From an uncultured Clostridia bacterium (GTDB lineage: Bacteria; Bacillota; Clostridia; Oscillospirales; Acutalibacteraceae), in NCBI GenBank assembly GCA_946184925.1, contig CAMHHL010000008.1:1-52695 (forward strand): a stretch of DNA of 52,695 nt. Direction: 5' to 3'. The position numbers and the translations under genes were made by a program. The notes below the pieces were generated by a model. The model was not told the DNA's origin. It did no database searches and worked only from the letters and a program-made list of their open reading frames with translations. Shown here piece after piece: positions 25,408 to 34,117 of the stretch. Every line of letters starts with the position of its first letter. Within the stretch, counting starts at the first letter, position 1.

Positions 25408-27069
25408 CTAATCCTTTAAAAGCTTTCGCACAGCAATGACAGTCGCCGCTGTTGCCGCCGAAACAGCAAGCACATGGACAACCGCCTTTCGGACAAACGG
25501 AACATTGAAGTCAAGTCCCGAGGAAGAAGCATTAAGCATATGGCGCAGTATCGGCGAAAGATGCTTGCGGTGCACGCTGTGGACATCATCCACCATACGC
25601 AGCTTCATAGAAAGAATCATCGTTTTCCTATTCGAGCAGTCATATTCATCCCAGTTCAAATTCGGGAGCGACGGATTTCCGGTCTTGGCGAAATTAGCCC
25701 ACATACTCATAACGGCTGCCGAAAGATTTTTGTTGGCAGGTTTTCCGGTATAAATAGCCTCATTCGTGTTTCCGAAAACATAAGCAAGCTCGACCGCGTG
25801 ACAAGCTCCCCTGAACGGGATTGAGCTCGGCTCGGTCCAATAGTACATAAAGACCTTTCCGCCGTTTCTGCTGTGATACTCAGCCTGCTTGATGGCAGGG
25901 AGTCTGAACATAATCTCGTTATAAAATTCGGTTATCTTCCAGATGCTGTGCCCCTTGAGCCCCGACATAAAATGATGAACCCTGCGCCTGTCAATCTTAG
26001 TAAGGAGGCGAATGTCATTCTCATACTTCACCGGCATACTGAATCTGTACGGAACGATTCCGCCCAGTTCGCCTACCCAATAGTTAAGCTCGTTGGCATT
26101 TGTACCAATCAGCATATCAACATCGACGGTGTAGCCTTCTTCATACGGAGCATAGGGATCAAGCGGAATCAGCTTGCCGTCGCGCTGCGGGAAATTGTTA
26201 TCGAGGTTTAACTTCTTGTTCAGAGCGATTATTTCGTTGGTGCTGAGTTTCATCAAATCGTTGATGTGACGAACTCCTGTACCTTCAATCAGCTTTCTTG
26301 TATACTCGCGGCACTCAGCCTTTGATGAAGTGAGCGCGACGGAGCCGCTCTGCGCGATAACACGCCTGAACAGTCCTTTTGCCTCCGGGATAATCGGCAG
26401 AAGCGACACGCTGCCGCCGCCTGCCGACTCGCCGAAAATCGTTACGTTATCGGGATTTCCGCCGAAAGCTTGAATATTTTTCTTTATCCAGCGCAGAGCT
26501 TCAATCTGGTCGAGCAGACCGAGGTTGGGAGCGTCGGGATAGTCCTCGCCGCCGGGAATATAGCTCAAATCGACAAAGCCGAGAAGCCCGACACGATAAC
26601 CTACGGTAACAAGAATGATATCGGGATGCGCGCTGACAAAGTTGTGCCCGTTATACAGAGGGTCAGCGGTGCCGCCCCAACCGTAGGAACCGCCGTGAAA
26701 GAAAACCATGACGGTTTTGTCGGCGTCCGGACATGTCTCGTTTAGCCAAATGTTAAGATAAAGGCAATCCTCTCCCTGGGGATAATAAGAAGCCTTCTCG
26801 GACTCCCATTCTGTCTGAACAGGAGATTTACCGTTATAATACGCTTCAAAGACCTCATCGCAGTTATCCGGCGGAACCGGGCGCTTCCAGCGCAGGGAGC
26901 CTACCGGCTGTTTCGCAAAGGGAACGCCTCGAAAGGAAATGATATTATTCCTGCGCTTACCGACGAAAGTACCGTTGAGACATTTTGCGGAGAGCTCAGC
27001 CTCGTATTCGCCGGTAATTTTATTGTTGACGCCGTAGCTTTTTTGAATCTCTGTCTTTGATGTACTCAT
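25408..27069 (-). CDS. Type B carboxylesterase/lipase with C-terminal membrane segment
   Basis: 553 aa alpha/beta hydrolase. Oxyanion HGG at 125-127, nucleophile S215 in GESAGG, acid E327 in GTNANEL and base H424 in GACHAVELAYVFG form the expected triad. The family start FRGVPFAKQPVGSLRW is present and there is no signal peptide. Residues about 528-548 (HVLAVSAATAATVIAV) form a membrane helix ending in RKLLKD, so the enzyme should be a tail-anchored protein on the inner face of the membrane. Its ATG overlaps the NRPS stop by 4 nt. With no thioesterase domain in the NRPS-like partner, it may release or trim the product; this is inference. Confidence 0.9.
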   Translation of the reverse strand: MSTSKTEIQKSYGVNNKITGEYEAELSAKCLNGTFVGKRRNNIISFRGVPFAKQPVGSLRWKRPVPPDNCDEVFEAYYNGKSPVQTEWESEKASYYPQGEDCLYLNIWLNETCPDADKTVMVFFHGGSYGWGGTADPLYNGHNFVSAHPDIILVTVGYRVGLLGFVDLSYIPGGEDYPDAPNLGLLDQIEALRWIKKNIQAFGGNPDNVTIFGESAGGGSVSLLPIIPEAKGLFRRVIAQSGSVALTSSKAECREYTRKLIEGTGVRHINDLMKLSTNEIIALNKKLNLDNNFPQRDGKLIPLDPYAPYEEGYTVDVDMLIGTNANELNYWVGELGGIVPYRFSMPVKYENDIRLLTKIDRRRVHHFMSGLKGHSIWKITEFYNEIMFRLPAIKQAEYHSRNGGKVFMYYWTEPSSIPFRGACHAVELAYVFGNTNEAIYTGKPANKNLSAAVMSMWANFAKTGNPSLPNLNWDEYDCSNRKTMILSMKLRMVDDVHSVHRKHLSPILRHMLNASSSGLDFNVPFVRKAVVHVLAVSAATAATVIAVRKLLKD

Positions 27070-30053
27070 TTCTTTCTCCTGAAAATACCCTTTACCGTCT
27101 CGAAGAAGTTCTTCTTGTCGGTGAGCTTCTTTCTGAGCTCGCCGATTGTAACATCCTTCTGAGAGTTGTGAGTTACAAGAGACTGAGCGGTATTTACGAA
27201 GAGATCACGGAATTTCTCCATGCTTGAATCCTCATAGCGGCTTGCGGCATAGTCCATCATCAGGACGAGACCATCAGCGCCGTCGAGAATTTCCATATCA
27301 ATAATTGTCTGGGAAGCAGCCTGATTCTGCCTGATGTCGATTGTCTCAACACTGAGCTCCTCAAGTCCGCCCATATCACGGATATCCTGCTGATAGAGCA
27401 GATATGCGGTGTCGTCGTTGACAACCTCTCTGTCCTTCTCAACATAAGGATAACAGCTGTGCTCAATGCCCTTCTGAACCTGATTGTGAACATCGGCAAA
27501 AGCCTCGCGCAAGGTCATATCGTCTCTGAACCTGATACCGACAGGAAGGTCGCGGAAGAGAAGTCCTACCGACGACATGCTGAGCATATCCTCTCTGCCG
27601 TTATAAATCCAGGACAGCTTAATATCATTCTTATGGTTATATACAGCGATTGCAAGCGCAAGAGCGGTAATAAAGAACTCGTTACGGCTGATTCTGTACT
27701 GTTTTTCCATAGCCTTCATTTGGGGCTGTTCAATACCGATGGGCGCAAACACCTCGCCCATCTCATTCTCGCGAGACTCGTGGTCGGTTTTCGGATAGCT
27801 TGACCATTCGATTCCGTCGTAGGTTTCTTCGAAATACTTCTTGCTCTCCTCATAGAAGTCGCTGTGCTCAGCGTCCTCACGGTTTTGAAGCATAAGATAA
27901 TAGTAATCCGGGTCGGGGAGCATTCCCATATACAGCTTTCCGACGTTACCCATAAACAGCTTGAGCGATGTGCCGTCAAAGAGTGTGTGATGAATATCAA
28001 AGAAGATGTAGCCGTTCTTCTCTGTCTCGAACACACGACAGCGATAAAGGCTTCCGTCAATAATCTTAAACGGCTGAACAAGAGTATCCTTTATGCAGTC
28101 GAACTCGAATTCGGTCATCTTCTCAACATGTATATCACGGAGAGTTTCGGGAGAATACTTCTGAACGATATCGCCGTCATCATTGAATTTAAATGTAGTA
28201 AGAATCGCAGGATGATGCTTGATAGCGGTTTTCATTGCATCGGCGAGTTTTTCGAGATCAAAGGTTTCCTTATCAACCTTCATCATCGAGAAAAGATTAT
28301 ACATGGTGGACTTGGGAGTATAGAGCTGATAGTCAACCATATAAAGCTGCTCGGTTGTGAGCGGATGCTCGGACTTCATCGCGCGAGCATTCTTGATTTC
28401 GGGGGATTCACCGTCGTCATTTGCGTGAGCCTCTTCATAGAGCACTGCAATCTTGGCGGCAGTTCTGCCACGGAAAATCTCACCGGAATTGAGTCCGGGA
28501 AGCCCGCTTTCTACAATGAGCTGAATAGAGGTGAGCGAATCACCGCCGAGCTCATAGAAATCGTCGTTGATACCTACCTGTTCAAGCTTCAGAACCTTCT
28601 CCATTGCTAAGCAAAGCTTCTCCTCGGTCTCGTTGGTAGGAGCGGCGTACTCGGTTCTGAAATCCTTGGTGTCGGGCTCAGGCAGAGCCTTTCTGTCCAT
28701 TTTACCGTTGGGTTTCAGCGGAACCTTGTCAATCTTGATATAAAACGCCGGAATCATATAATACGGCAGACGCTTTGAGAGTTCTTCACGCATCCTGTCC
28801 GGATCAACATCAACATCGGCAGTATAGTAAGCGCAGAGATAGCTCTTGCCGTTGTTATCAAAGCCCTTTGCGGCAGCCCAGTCAATGCCGAGAACCTGCT
28901 TTACGGAGGCTTCAATCTCGGCAGGCTCAATACGGTTGCCGTTAATCTTTATCATATCGTTGGAGCGACCGAGGAGGAGATAATCTCCGTTCTCGTTCTT
29001 GCGCGCAAGGTCGCCGGTATGATAAATGCCGTCGGTGAACGCCTTCTCGGTTTCTTCGGGAAGGTTGATATATCCGCGGACGAAGGGATTCTCGAAGCAG
29101 AGTTCGCCTGTTTCGCCCTCATCGACCTCATTGCCGTCCTCATCAAGAAGGAGGATTCTGGTATCAATCTCCGGCTTACCTACCGGGCAGGTGTCATAAG
29201 CCTTATCAATCTTGAATACGCCGACAGCAAAACCGCTTTCAGACGCAGCGTAGATATTGATGAGGTCAAGATTCTTATTATAGATATTATTCGCAGGCTC
29301 ACTTCCGACGAAGAGCATTCTGAGGAAGGGGCCGGTCTGGTTGCCGAGCATACGTACATATGACGGCGTAAGGAATGTGATTGAAATACGCTTCTCAATA
29401 AAGAATTTCTTGAGAGCGAGCGGATTCTTGATTGTGGCATAGCCGACAACGAACATCTTACCGCCGCAGATACTGAGCATCTCAAGAATTACAATAACCG
29501 ACGCGACAAAGTTCATCGGAGCCAGAAGCGCAACTCTGTCCTTACCGTTGAACGGAATCTCTCCGTTAAGGCGGACAGATTCAATCGCCCTTGTGAGGTT
29601 GCCGTACTCATGAAGCACGCCCTTGGGGTTGCCTGTAGTACCTGAGGTGTAAATTGCATAAGCGGCGTCGTGCTCGTCAGCCTGCTCAAAGCCGGCAAGC
29701 GGCTCCGTCTGCATAACATCGTCCCAGTTTGCGCCGCAAATCTCAGCCTTGCAGCCGCAGTCCTTGCGAATAAACTCAATTCTCTCGGGGGCGTAGGTAT
29801 CCTCAACCAGCGCCCAAGCCGCTCCTGCCTTCCATACGCCAATCATAGCGATAATCGGCATAATGCCGCGCGGCAGGTTAATCAGCACAAAATCCTCTCT
29901 GCCGATTCCTTGATTTTTCAAATAAGCATATACGCGTCCGCTGAGGTCATCGAGCCTTGAATAAGTTATACCTTTGGTATGAGCCTCATCATAGAGCACG
30001 GTGGCGTTGGGCTTCTCATGCGTATACTGCTTAAGCATTTCCAATACTGTCAT
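27066..30053 (-). CDS. NRPS-like protein: adenylation, carrier and terminal condensation domains
   Basis: 995 aa in the order A (1-465), PCP (470-545), C (560-960). Adenylation motifs: A3 YTSGTTGNPKGV (135-146), A5 NIYAASESG, A7 YHTGDLA, A8 GRSNDMIKINGNRIEPAEIE and A10 lysine K451 in PNGKMDRKALP. Carrier serine S506 in LGGDSL. The condensation motif HHTLFDG (688-694) is intact. At A4 the aligned sequence is NFVASV, placing Val183 where amino-acid-activating domains keep the Asp that holds the alpha-amino group, so the substrate may not be a normal alpha-amino acid. There is no thioesterase, reductase or second module. The terminal C domain would join the bound acyl group to a free amine or alcohol. 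The C-terminal end is basic (IFRRKK). Confidence 0.92.
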   Translation of the reverse strand: MTVLEMLKQYTHEKPNATVLYDEAHTKGITYSRLDDLSGRVYAYLKNQGIGREDFVLINLPRGIMPIIAMIGVWKAGAAWALVEDTYAPERIEFIRKDCGCKAEICGANWDDVMQTEPLAGFEQADEHDAAYAIYTSGTTGNPKGVLHEYGNLTRAIESVRLNGEIPFNGKDRVALLAPMNFVASVIVILEMLSICGGKMFVVGYATIKNPLALKKFFIEKRISITFLTPSYVRMLGNQTGPFLRMLFVGSEPANNIYNKNLDLINIYAASESGFAVGVFKIDKAYDTCPVGKPEIDTRILLLDEDGNEVDEGETGELCFENPFVRGYINLPEETEKAFTDGIYHTGDLARKNENGDYLLLGRSNDMIKINGNRIEPAEIEASVKQVLGIDWAAAKGFDNNGKSYLCAYYTADVDVDPDRMREELSKRLPYYMIPAFYIKIDKVPLKPNGKMDRKALPEPDTKDFRTEYAAPTNETEEKLCLAMEKVLKLEQVGINDDFYELGGDSLTSIQLIVESGLPGLNSGEIFRGRTAAKIAVLYEEAHANDDGESPEIKNARAMKSEHPLTTEQLYMVDYQLYTPKSTMYNLFSMMKVDKETFDLEKLADAMKTAIKHHPAILTTFKFNDDGDIVQKYSPETLRDIHVEKMTEFEFDCIKDTLVQPFKIIDGSLYRCRVFETEKNGYIFFDIHHTLFDGTSLKLFMGNVGKLYMGMLPDPDYYYLMLQNREDAEHSDFYEESKKYFEETYDGIEWSSYPKTDHESRENEMGEVFAPIGIEQPQMKAMEKQYRISRNEFFITALALAIAVYNHKNDIKLSWIYNGREDMLSMSSVGLLFRDLPVGIRFRDDMTLREAFADVHNQVQKGIEHSCYPYVEKDREVVNDDTAYLLYQQDIRDMGGLEELSVETIDIRQNQAASQTIIDMEILDGADGLVLMMDYAASRYEDSSMEKFRDLFVNTAQSLVTHNSQKDVTIGELRKKLTDKKNFFETVKGIFRRKK

Positions 30054-30062
30054 GTTCGCTCC

Positions 30063-30359
30063 TTATTCTACTGTAAGAATGTCGGAAAAACCTGTAACTT
30101 CAAAGATGTCACGGACAGTCTCATTAACACCGATAAGCTTCATTGAACCCTGCTTGTTCATCGTCTTCTGGAGTGAAAGAAGTACTCTCAGACCTGCGGA
30201 AGAGATGTAATTGAGCTCAGAGAAATCGAGAACGAGTTCTGTTACTCCGTCGAGCTCCGCCTTTGTCTTCTGCTCAAATTCGGGAGCTGTCGCGGTGTCG
30301 ATTCTGCCCTCAACATTTACTGTGAGTTTTGTTGAGTCCTTGTGTGTTTTGATTGTCAT
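30063..30359 (-). CDS. STAS-domain anti-anti-sigma-type protein
   Basis: 98 aa, a full-length SpoIIAA/RsbV-like protein. The phosphorylation loop is ELNYISSAGLRVLLSL, with S53/S54 at the usual target position, and the C-terminus DIFEVTGFSDILTV matches the family. It should be phosphorylated by an RsbW-like kinase and dephosphorylated by a PP2C. It sits between the transporter-HATPase fusion gene (31 nt upstream) and the NRPS gene (9 nt downstream), with AAAGGAG before the ATG. The STAS homologues at 47811-48947 and 52112-52450 share the ISSAGLRVL loop. Confidence 0.93.
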   Translation of the reverse strand: MTIKTHKDSTKLTVNVEGRIDTATAPEFEQKTKAELDGVTELVLDFSELNYISSAGLRVLLSLQKTMNKQGSMKLIGVNETVRDIFEVTGFSDILTVE

Positions 30360-30390
30360 AATAATGTCTCCTTTTATTATATATTATTAT

Positions 30391-32160
30391 TTATAACTGA
30401 ATTGTAAGGTTATTGAGTTCCATGGTACTGAGATAACTGACCTTTTTCGCCATTCCGCAGACCATTCTGATTCCGATGTTGGAGGTCGGGTCGTCACTCT
30501 CATGGAGCTTTATCCATTCTGTAGGGTCAAACTGCTTGCAGTCGTCTCGGAAACGAATCGTCCAGCCGTCGGAAAGCTTCATTACACGAATGTCTATACT
30601 GTATTTTTTGCCGTCCTTAAAGCCGTATTCAACAATATTGTTGCTGAGTTCCTCGACAAACAAAGCAGTCAGAGTTGAAATCTTGTTGCCGGCATTATGT
30701 CTTAGGCAAAATTCGCTGACAGCCTCGGAAGCGGGAATAATATCGTTTTCTTCCGAAATGGTTGTTTCAAACAAATCCTCTTCAGGAACACCGAAGGGCT
30801 CCTTGAGGAAAAGAAAGTCTGAGAAACGGAACGGAAAACCCCGCTTTTGGATTGCCGCAAATACGATAATGCAAAGCAGCGTCGCAACCTCGGCAACTAT
30901 ATACGCAATCCATACAGCGTCGGCGTCCATAGCTCCCGAAAGTAAAAGCGCAGGGAGGACAAGGAACACAAAGCTCTGCAGGAAGCAGAAAATGTTTGAG
31001 ATCGTCATTCTTCTCATTCCCTGAGTATAGTTGACAAATACATTATTTAAGCCGTAGAGGACGATACTGAGCGCATAGAAACGCAGACCTCGGGAAGCAA
31101 GCTCGACCATCTGTTTTCCGTCAGCCGAGCCGAACACTCCGGCGATAAAGTCCGCGCAAACGAACACAATCACTGCGAGAATCAAGCCGACTACCAGGGC
31201 AGTTTTTACCGCGGTTTTCACGAGCGCTTCGGCAGCGCTTCTGTCCTGCTCGCCGAGTATCATCCCGGCAATCATCGCCGCCGTAAGCCCAACGCCAATC
31301 ATTGTTGACGAGGTGAAGTTATAAACAGTATTAAGTACTCCGAGAGCCGCGACAGCAGTTGCCGAAAGGACAGTTCCTGCCATAATATTGTTCAGAACGC
31401 CGTTGCGGAGCATTGCCGAAACTGAGCCCACCGCGGACGCAGAACCGATGGAAAGAATATCGCCGAGATCCCTGAGCTTCAGACCCTTGGGCGAAAATCT
31501 AAAGATGATATCCTTCTTTCTGAAATGAAGAAGCATAATCACGAGCGCAACGAAATAGCTGATTGAGGTAGCGAGCCCCATTCCGAGCATTCCGCCGTGG
31601 ATAACAAGAGCATTGAGCAAATCGCCGGCAACATCAAGAAGCGTCATAACAACAACAGCTACGATAACACGGTTGGGGTCGCCGTCGAGCCTCATTAGAG
31701 AATTAAACTCAAAGAGAAGCAAAACGGACGGGAACGCAAAAACCATTCCGAGCAGATAGTCTGACGCAAGCGGAAGAAGGTGAGCGGACTTTCCCCTTGC
31801 GCCGAGGAGCACGCAGATGTTACCTCTGAACAGGAGAATAACCGCCATCATAACAACAGCTATAATCGCCGTAATAACCATACACATCGAAAAAGCCCTT
31901 CTGGCTCTGTCGGCTTTTCCTGCGCCGAGATGCTGAGCACAAACAACCTGTGCGCCGGCGGCGAGAATACCGCTGAATGCGGTCGCCAGGTTAATAACGG
32001 GAGTGACAAGACCATACGCAGCCATGCTGTCTGTTCCGAGAAAACGACCGATAACTATTCCGTCGATGACTACGCCTATCATAGTCGCAACCGCTGCGGC
32101 GATAATACTTACTACCGATTTCTTGAAAAGCTTGCTGATAATCATGCCTTTACTTTTCAT
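30391..32160 (-). CDS. MATE-family transporter fused to a C-terminal RsbW-like ATPase domain
   Basis: 589 aa. Residues 1 to about 450 form twelve predicted helices with MATE/DinF-type features (GRFLGTDSMAAYGLVTPV at the start, LGAGKADRARRAF after helix 2). Residues about 470-589 are an RsbW-like HATPase: N box LFVEELSNNIVEYGF (500-514), G1 RDDCKQFDP (539-547) and G2 SNIGIRMVCGMAKKV. In G1 the usual glycine (DxG) is replaced by Cys541, so ATP binding may be altered. MATE proteins export drugs or metabolites using Na+ or H+. Here transport is likely gated by, or is the client of, the partner switch encoded downstream. First gene of the six-gene operon; only AAAGG is seen as a ribosome site. Confidence 0.9.
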   Translation of the reverse strand: MKSKGMIISKLFKKSVVSIIAAAVATMIGVVIDGIVIGRFLGTDSMAAYGLVTPVINLATAFSGILAAGAQVVCAQHLGAGKADRARRAFSMCMVITAIIAVVMMAVILLFRGNICVLLGARGKSAHLLPLASDYLLGMVFAFPSVLLLFEFNSLMRLDGDPNRVIVAVVVMTLLDVAGDLLNALVIHGGMLGMGLATSISYFVALVIMLLHFRKKDIIFRFSPKGLKLRDLGDILSIGSASAVGSVSAMLRNGVLNNIMAGTVLSATAVAALGVLNTVYNFTSSTMIGVGLTAAMIAGMILGEQDRSAAEALVKTAVKTALVVGLILAVIVFVCADFIAGVFGSADGKQMVELASRGLRFYALSIVLYGLNNVFVNYTQGMRRMTISNIFCFLQSFVFLVLPALLLSGAMDADAVWIAYIVAEVATLLCIIVFAAIQKRGFPFRFSDFLFLKEPFGVPEEDLFETTISEENDIIPASEAVSEFCLRHNAGNKISTLTALFVEELSNNIVEYGFKDGKKYSIDIRVMKLSDGWTIRFRDDCKQFDPTEWIKLHESDDPTSNIGIRMVCGMAKKVSYLSTMELNNLTIQL

Positions 32161-32227
32161 TTTTCCACTGCCTTTATTCTATAATATACTATTATAATAT
32201 ATCATTTTTCACCTAAAAACGCAAGGA

Positions 32228-32257
32228 AATATAATAAATAAAATAAAAAGTGAACAA
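32228..32257 (-). promoter_or_regulatory. Likely promoter of the NRPS-like operon
   Basis: Minus strand TTGTTC, 18-nt spacer, TATATT, about 60 nt upstream of the MATE fusion gene. The -35 lies inside one arm of the dyad at 32249-32276. Confidence 0.5.
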
Positions 32258-32276
32258 AAAGACGTATATGTTCACT
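32249..32276. promoter_or_regulatory. Operator-like dyad AGTGAACA-N12-TGTTCACT
   Basis: Perfect 8-bp arms separated by 12 nt, giving half-sites two helical turns apart. It overlaps the predicted -35 of the NRPS-like operon and lies about 45 nt upstream of the VanW promoter on the other strand. A dimeric repressor or activator would fit. Confidence 0.6.
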
Positions 32277-32322
32277 GCCCGAACGAGATGATATATGCTC
32301 TAATGTCGAATTTTGAATTTTT

Positions 32323-32351
32323 TTGACATTTCAGAATGACTTTTGTAATAT
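32323..32351 (+). promoter_or_regulatory. Promoter of the VanW gene
   Basis: TTGACA, 17-nt spacer, TAATAT, about 60 nt upstream of the start codon. Confidence 0.7.
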
Positions 32352-32412
32352 AATGTGTTATAATAAATGAAATATATTCTAAAACAGATTAAATTAAGGC
32401 ACGGGAAAGCCA

Positions 32413-34029
32413 TTGAACGATTATTACTCCAAAAAATATAACTTCGACGAAACTGAGTCCGAGAGACAATCCTCCGCCCAAAAGCGAGAGGATTTAAAAG
32501 TGCGTCGTGAAAGATATACCGCCGAACGCGCCAAGCGCCGCCAAAGGGCTGTATTTCTCAGGAGAACGGCAATAATCGCAGTATGCGCTGTAATAGTTCT
32601 TTCGGTAGTTTCTCTCGTTTGGTTTATTACGGCTCAGATTATAAGAGGAAGCGAGTTCAGATATTCGCGCGGCGTGAAAATCTCCGGAATGGATATCGGA
32701 GACAAAACGCATGACGAAGCCCTCGTATTCCTGAAAGAAAACGCCGAAAAAGCCGTAAGGGACTTTTCGCTTAAAGTGAACGCCGGCAGCGAAAACAGTT
32801 CCTACGGCAAGAAGGACTTCAAGTATGATTTTGACTTTGACGAAGCGCTCTCTCAGGCGCAGGCTTACAGCGAGCAGGAGCAGTCGGATAACCCCGAACC
32901 CGGCTTTGATAAAAATGCGTCCGAGTTTAAGCTTGCCTACAATGTCAACTCCGCTTCACTGAGAGAGAACGTCGTAATGCTTGCAAAAAAGGTACGCAAG
33001 GAACCGGTCAACGCGAAAATATCCAAATTCGAGCCTTTCGCGTATGAACGTTTCACATATCAAGACGGAAAGAACGGCGTGAGCCTTGACGAAAAGCTGT
33101 TCACTAAAGAGCTGAGAGCATTTTTGAATTCAGATAAATCCGAAGGCACAATCAAGGCTGAAACAAACACACTTGAACCGGATATCACAACCGAAAAGCT
33201 GAGAAATGAAATCGTCGGACTGTCAACGTTCACCTCGGTTTCAAATAATACCGATGACGGAAACACGAACATGCGGCTTGCGATGGAAGCCTGCAACGGT
33301 TCAATAATTGAGCCGGGCGCCGTATGGTCGTTTAACGAATGCACCGGAGACACAACCAAGGAAGAAAACGGATATAAAATCGCAACCGTAATCTCAAATC
33401 AGCGGCTGGAGCAGGGCGTCGGCGGCGGAATTTGTCAGGCGAGCACTACAATATTCAACGCCGCAATGTTAGCGAATATGGCGGTTATGGTGAGATACAA
33501 CCATTATTGGACTGCGTCGTATGCCTACCCGGGAGAGGACGCGACCGTTGATTATCCCGGACTTGACCTGAAACTCAAGAACACGACGGATTATCAGATG
33601 TTTATGGAATGTAAGATGGAGGGCGTTACACTCACCGTCAACATTTACGGATATCAGGATCCGAGTTACGACAATATCAAAATCGCGACCGAAAACTACG
33701 ATATTGTCGAAGGGCAACAGTACAGCACACGAACGACGAGAGTGCTTTATCTTAACCATGAGATTGTTAGAAGCGAGGAAATTTGCACATCAACCTACAG
33801 TCTCACCGACGACTACAGCGTAAAGCCTGCCGACAGCGGAACATTCAGAATGACAACGGACGGTTATGTTCAATATGAGGTTGACGAAACCGAGCCCGAA
33901 CAATATGACGCAACCGAAAGTACGGACAGCTACGAGGAATATACAGAAAGCGCTGATGAAACAATAGGGTTTGAAGAGACTGAACCCGAACCGATATATG
34001 AAGAAGAAACATATCAGCAATCAGAATAA
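32413..34029 (+). CDS. VanW-family envelope protein
   Basis: 538 aa from a TTG start (no better ATG in frame; ribosome site weak). A charged cytoplasmic tail (1-50) and one transmembrane helix (51-76) lead to an outer part. Residues about 85-245 resemble the peptidoglycan-binding PG_binding_4 module (SGMDIGDKTHDEALVFL). VanW spans about 265-415: AMEACNGSIIEPGAVWSFNE, GVGGGICQASTTIFNAAML and the WTASYAYPGEDATVDYPGLDL end. The last ~50 residues are Glu/Thr/Tyr-rich and disordered. VanW proteins occur in glycopeptide-resistance clusters and widely in Firmicutes, with function unsettled. Nothing here suggests a van cluster. Confidence 0.9.
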   Translation: MNDYYSKKYNFDETESERQSSAQKREDLKVRRERYTAERAKRRQRAVFLRRTAIIAVCAVIVLSVVSLVWFITAQIIRGSEFRYSRGVKISGMDIGDKTHDEALVFLKENAEKAVRDFSLKVNAGSENSSYGKKDFKYDFDFDEALSQAQAYSEQEQSDNPEPGFDKNASEFKLAYNVNSASLRENVVMLAKKVRKEPVNAKISKFEPFAYERFTYQDGKNGVSLDEKLFTKELRAFLNSDKSEGTIKAETNTLEPDITTEKLRNEIVGLSTFTSVSNNTDDGNTNMRLAMEACNGSIIEPGAVWSFNECTGDTTKEENGYKIATVISNQRLEQGVGGGICQASTTIFNAAMLANMAVMVRYNHYWTASYAYPGEDATVDYPGLDLKLKNTTDYQMFMECKMEGVTLTVNIYGYQDPSYDNIKIATENYDIVEGQQYSTRTTRVLYLNHEIVRSEEICTSTYSLTDDYSVKPADSGTFRMTTDGYVQYEVDETEPEQYDATESTDSYEEYTESADETIGFEETEPEPIYEEETYQQSE

Positions 34030-34077
34030 CAAGAAATGCACGCTTTGCGCGCATACAGTTTCCTATAGAGTAAACAA

Positions 34078-34105
34078 AGGAGCATTTCCGTGCGGAAATG
34101 CTCCT
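34078..34105. terminator. Bidirectional terminator
   Basis: Perfect 12-bp stem AGGAGCATTTCC-GTGC-GGAAATGCTCCT between convergent genes, with T-rich tails on both strands. Confidence 0.85.
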
Positions 34106-34117
34106 ATTTAATGCTTT

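Noticed and set aside
23492-32160. A sigma factor or extra biosynthetic gene within the NRPS-like operon
   Set aside because: All coding space is taken by the six genes named; remaining ORFs in the track are antisense shadows.
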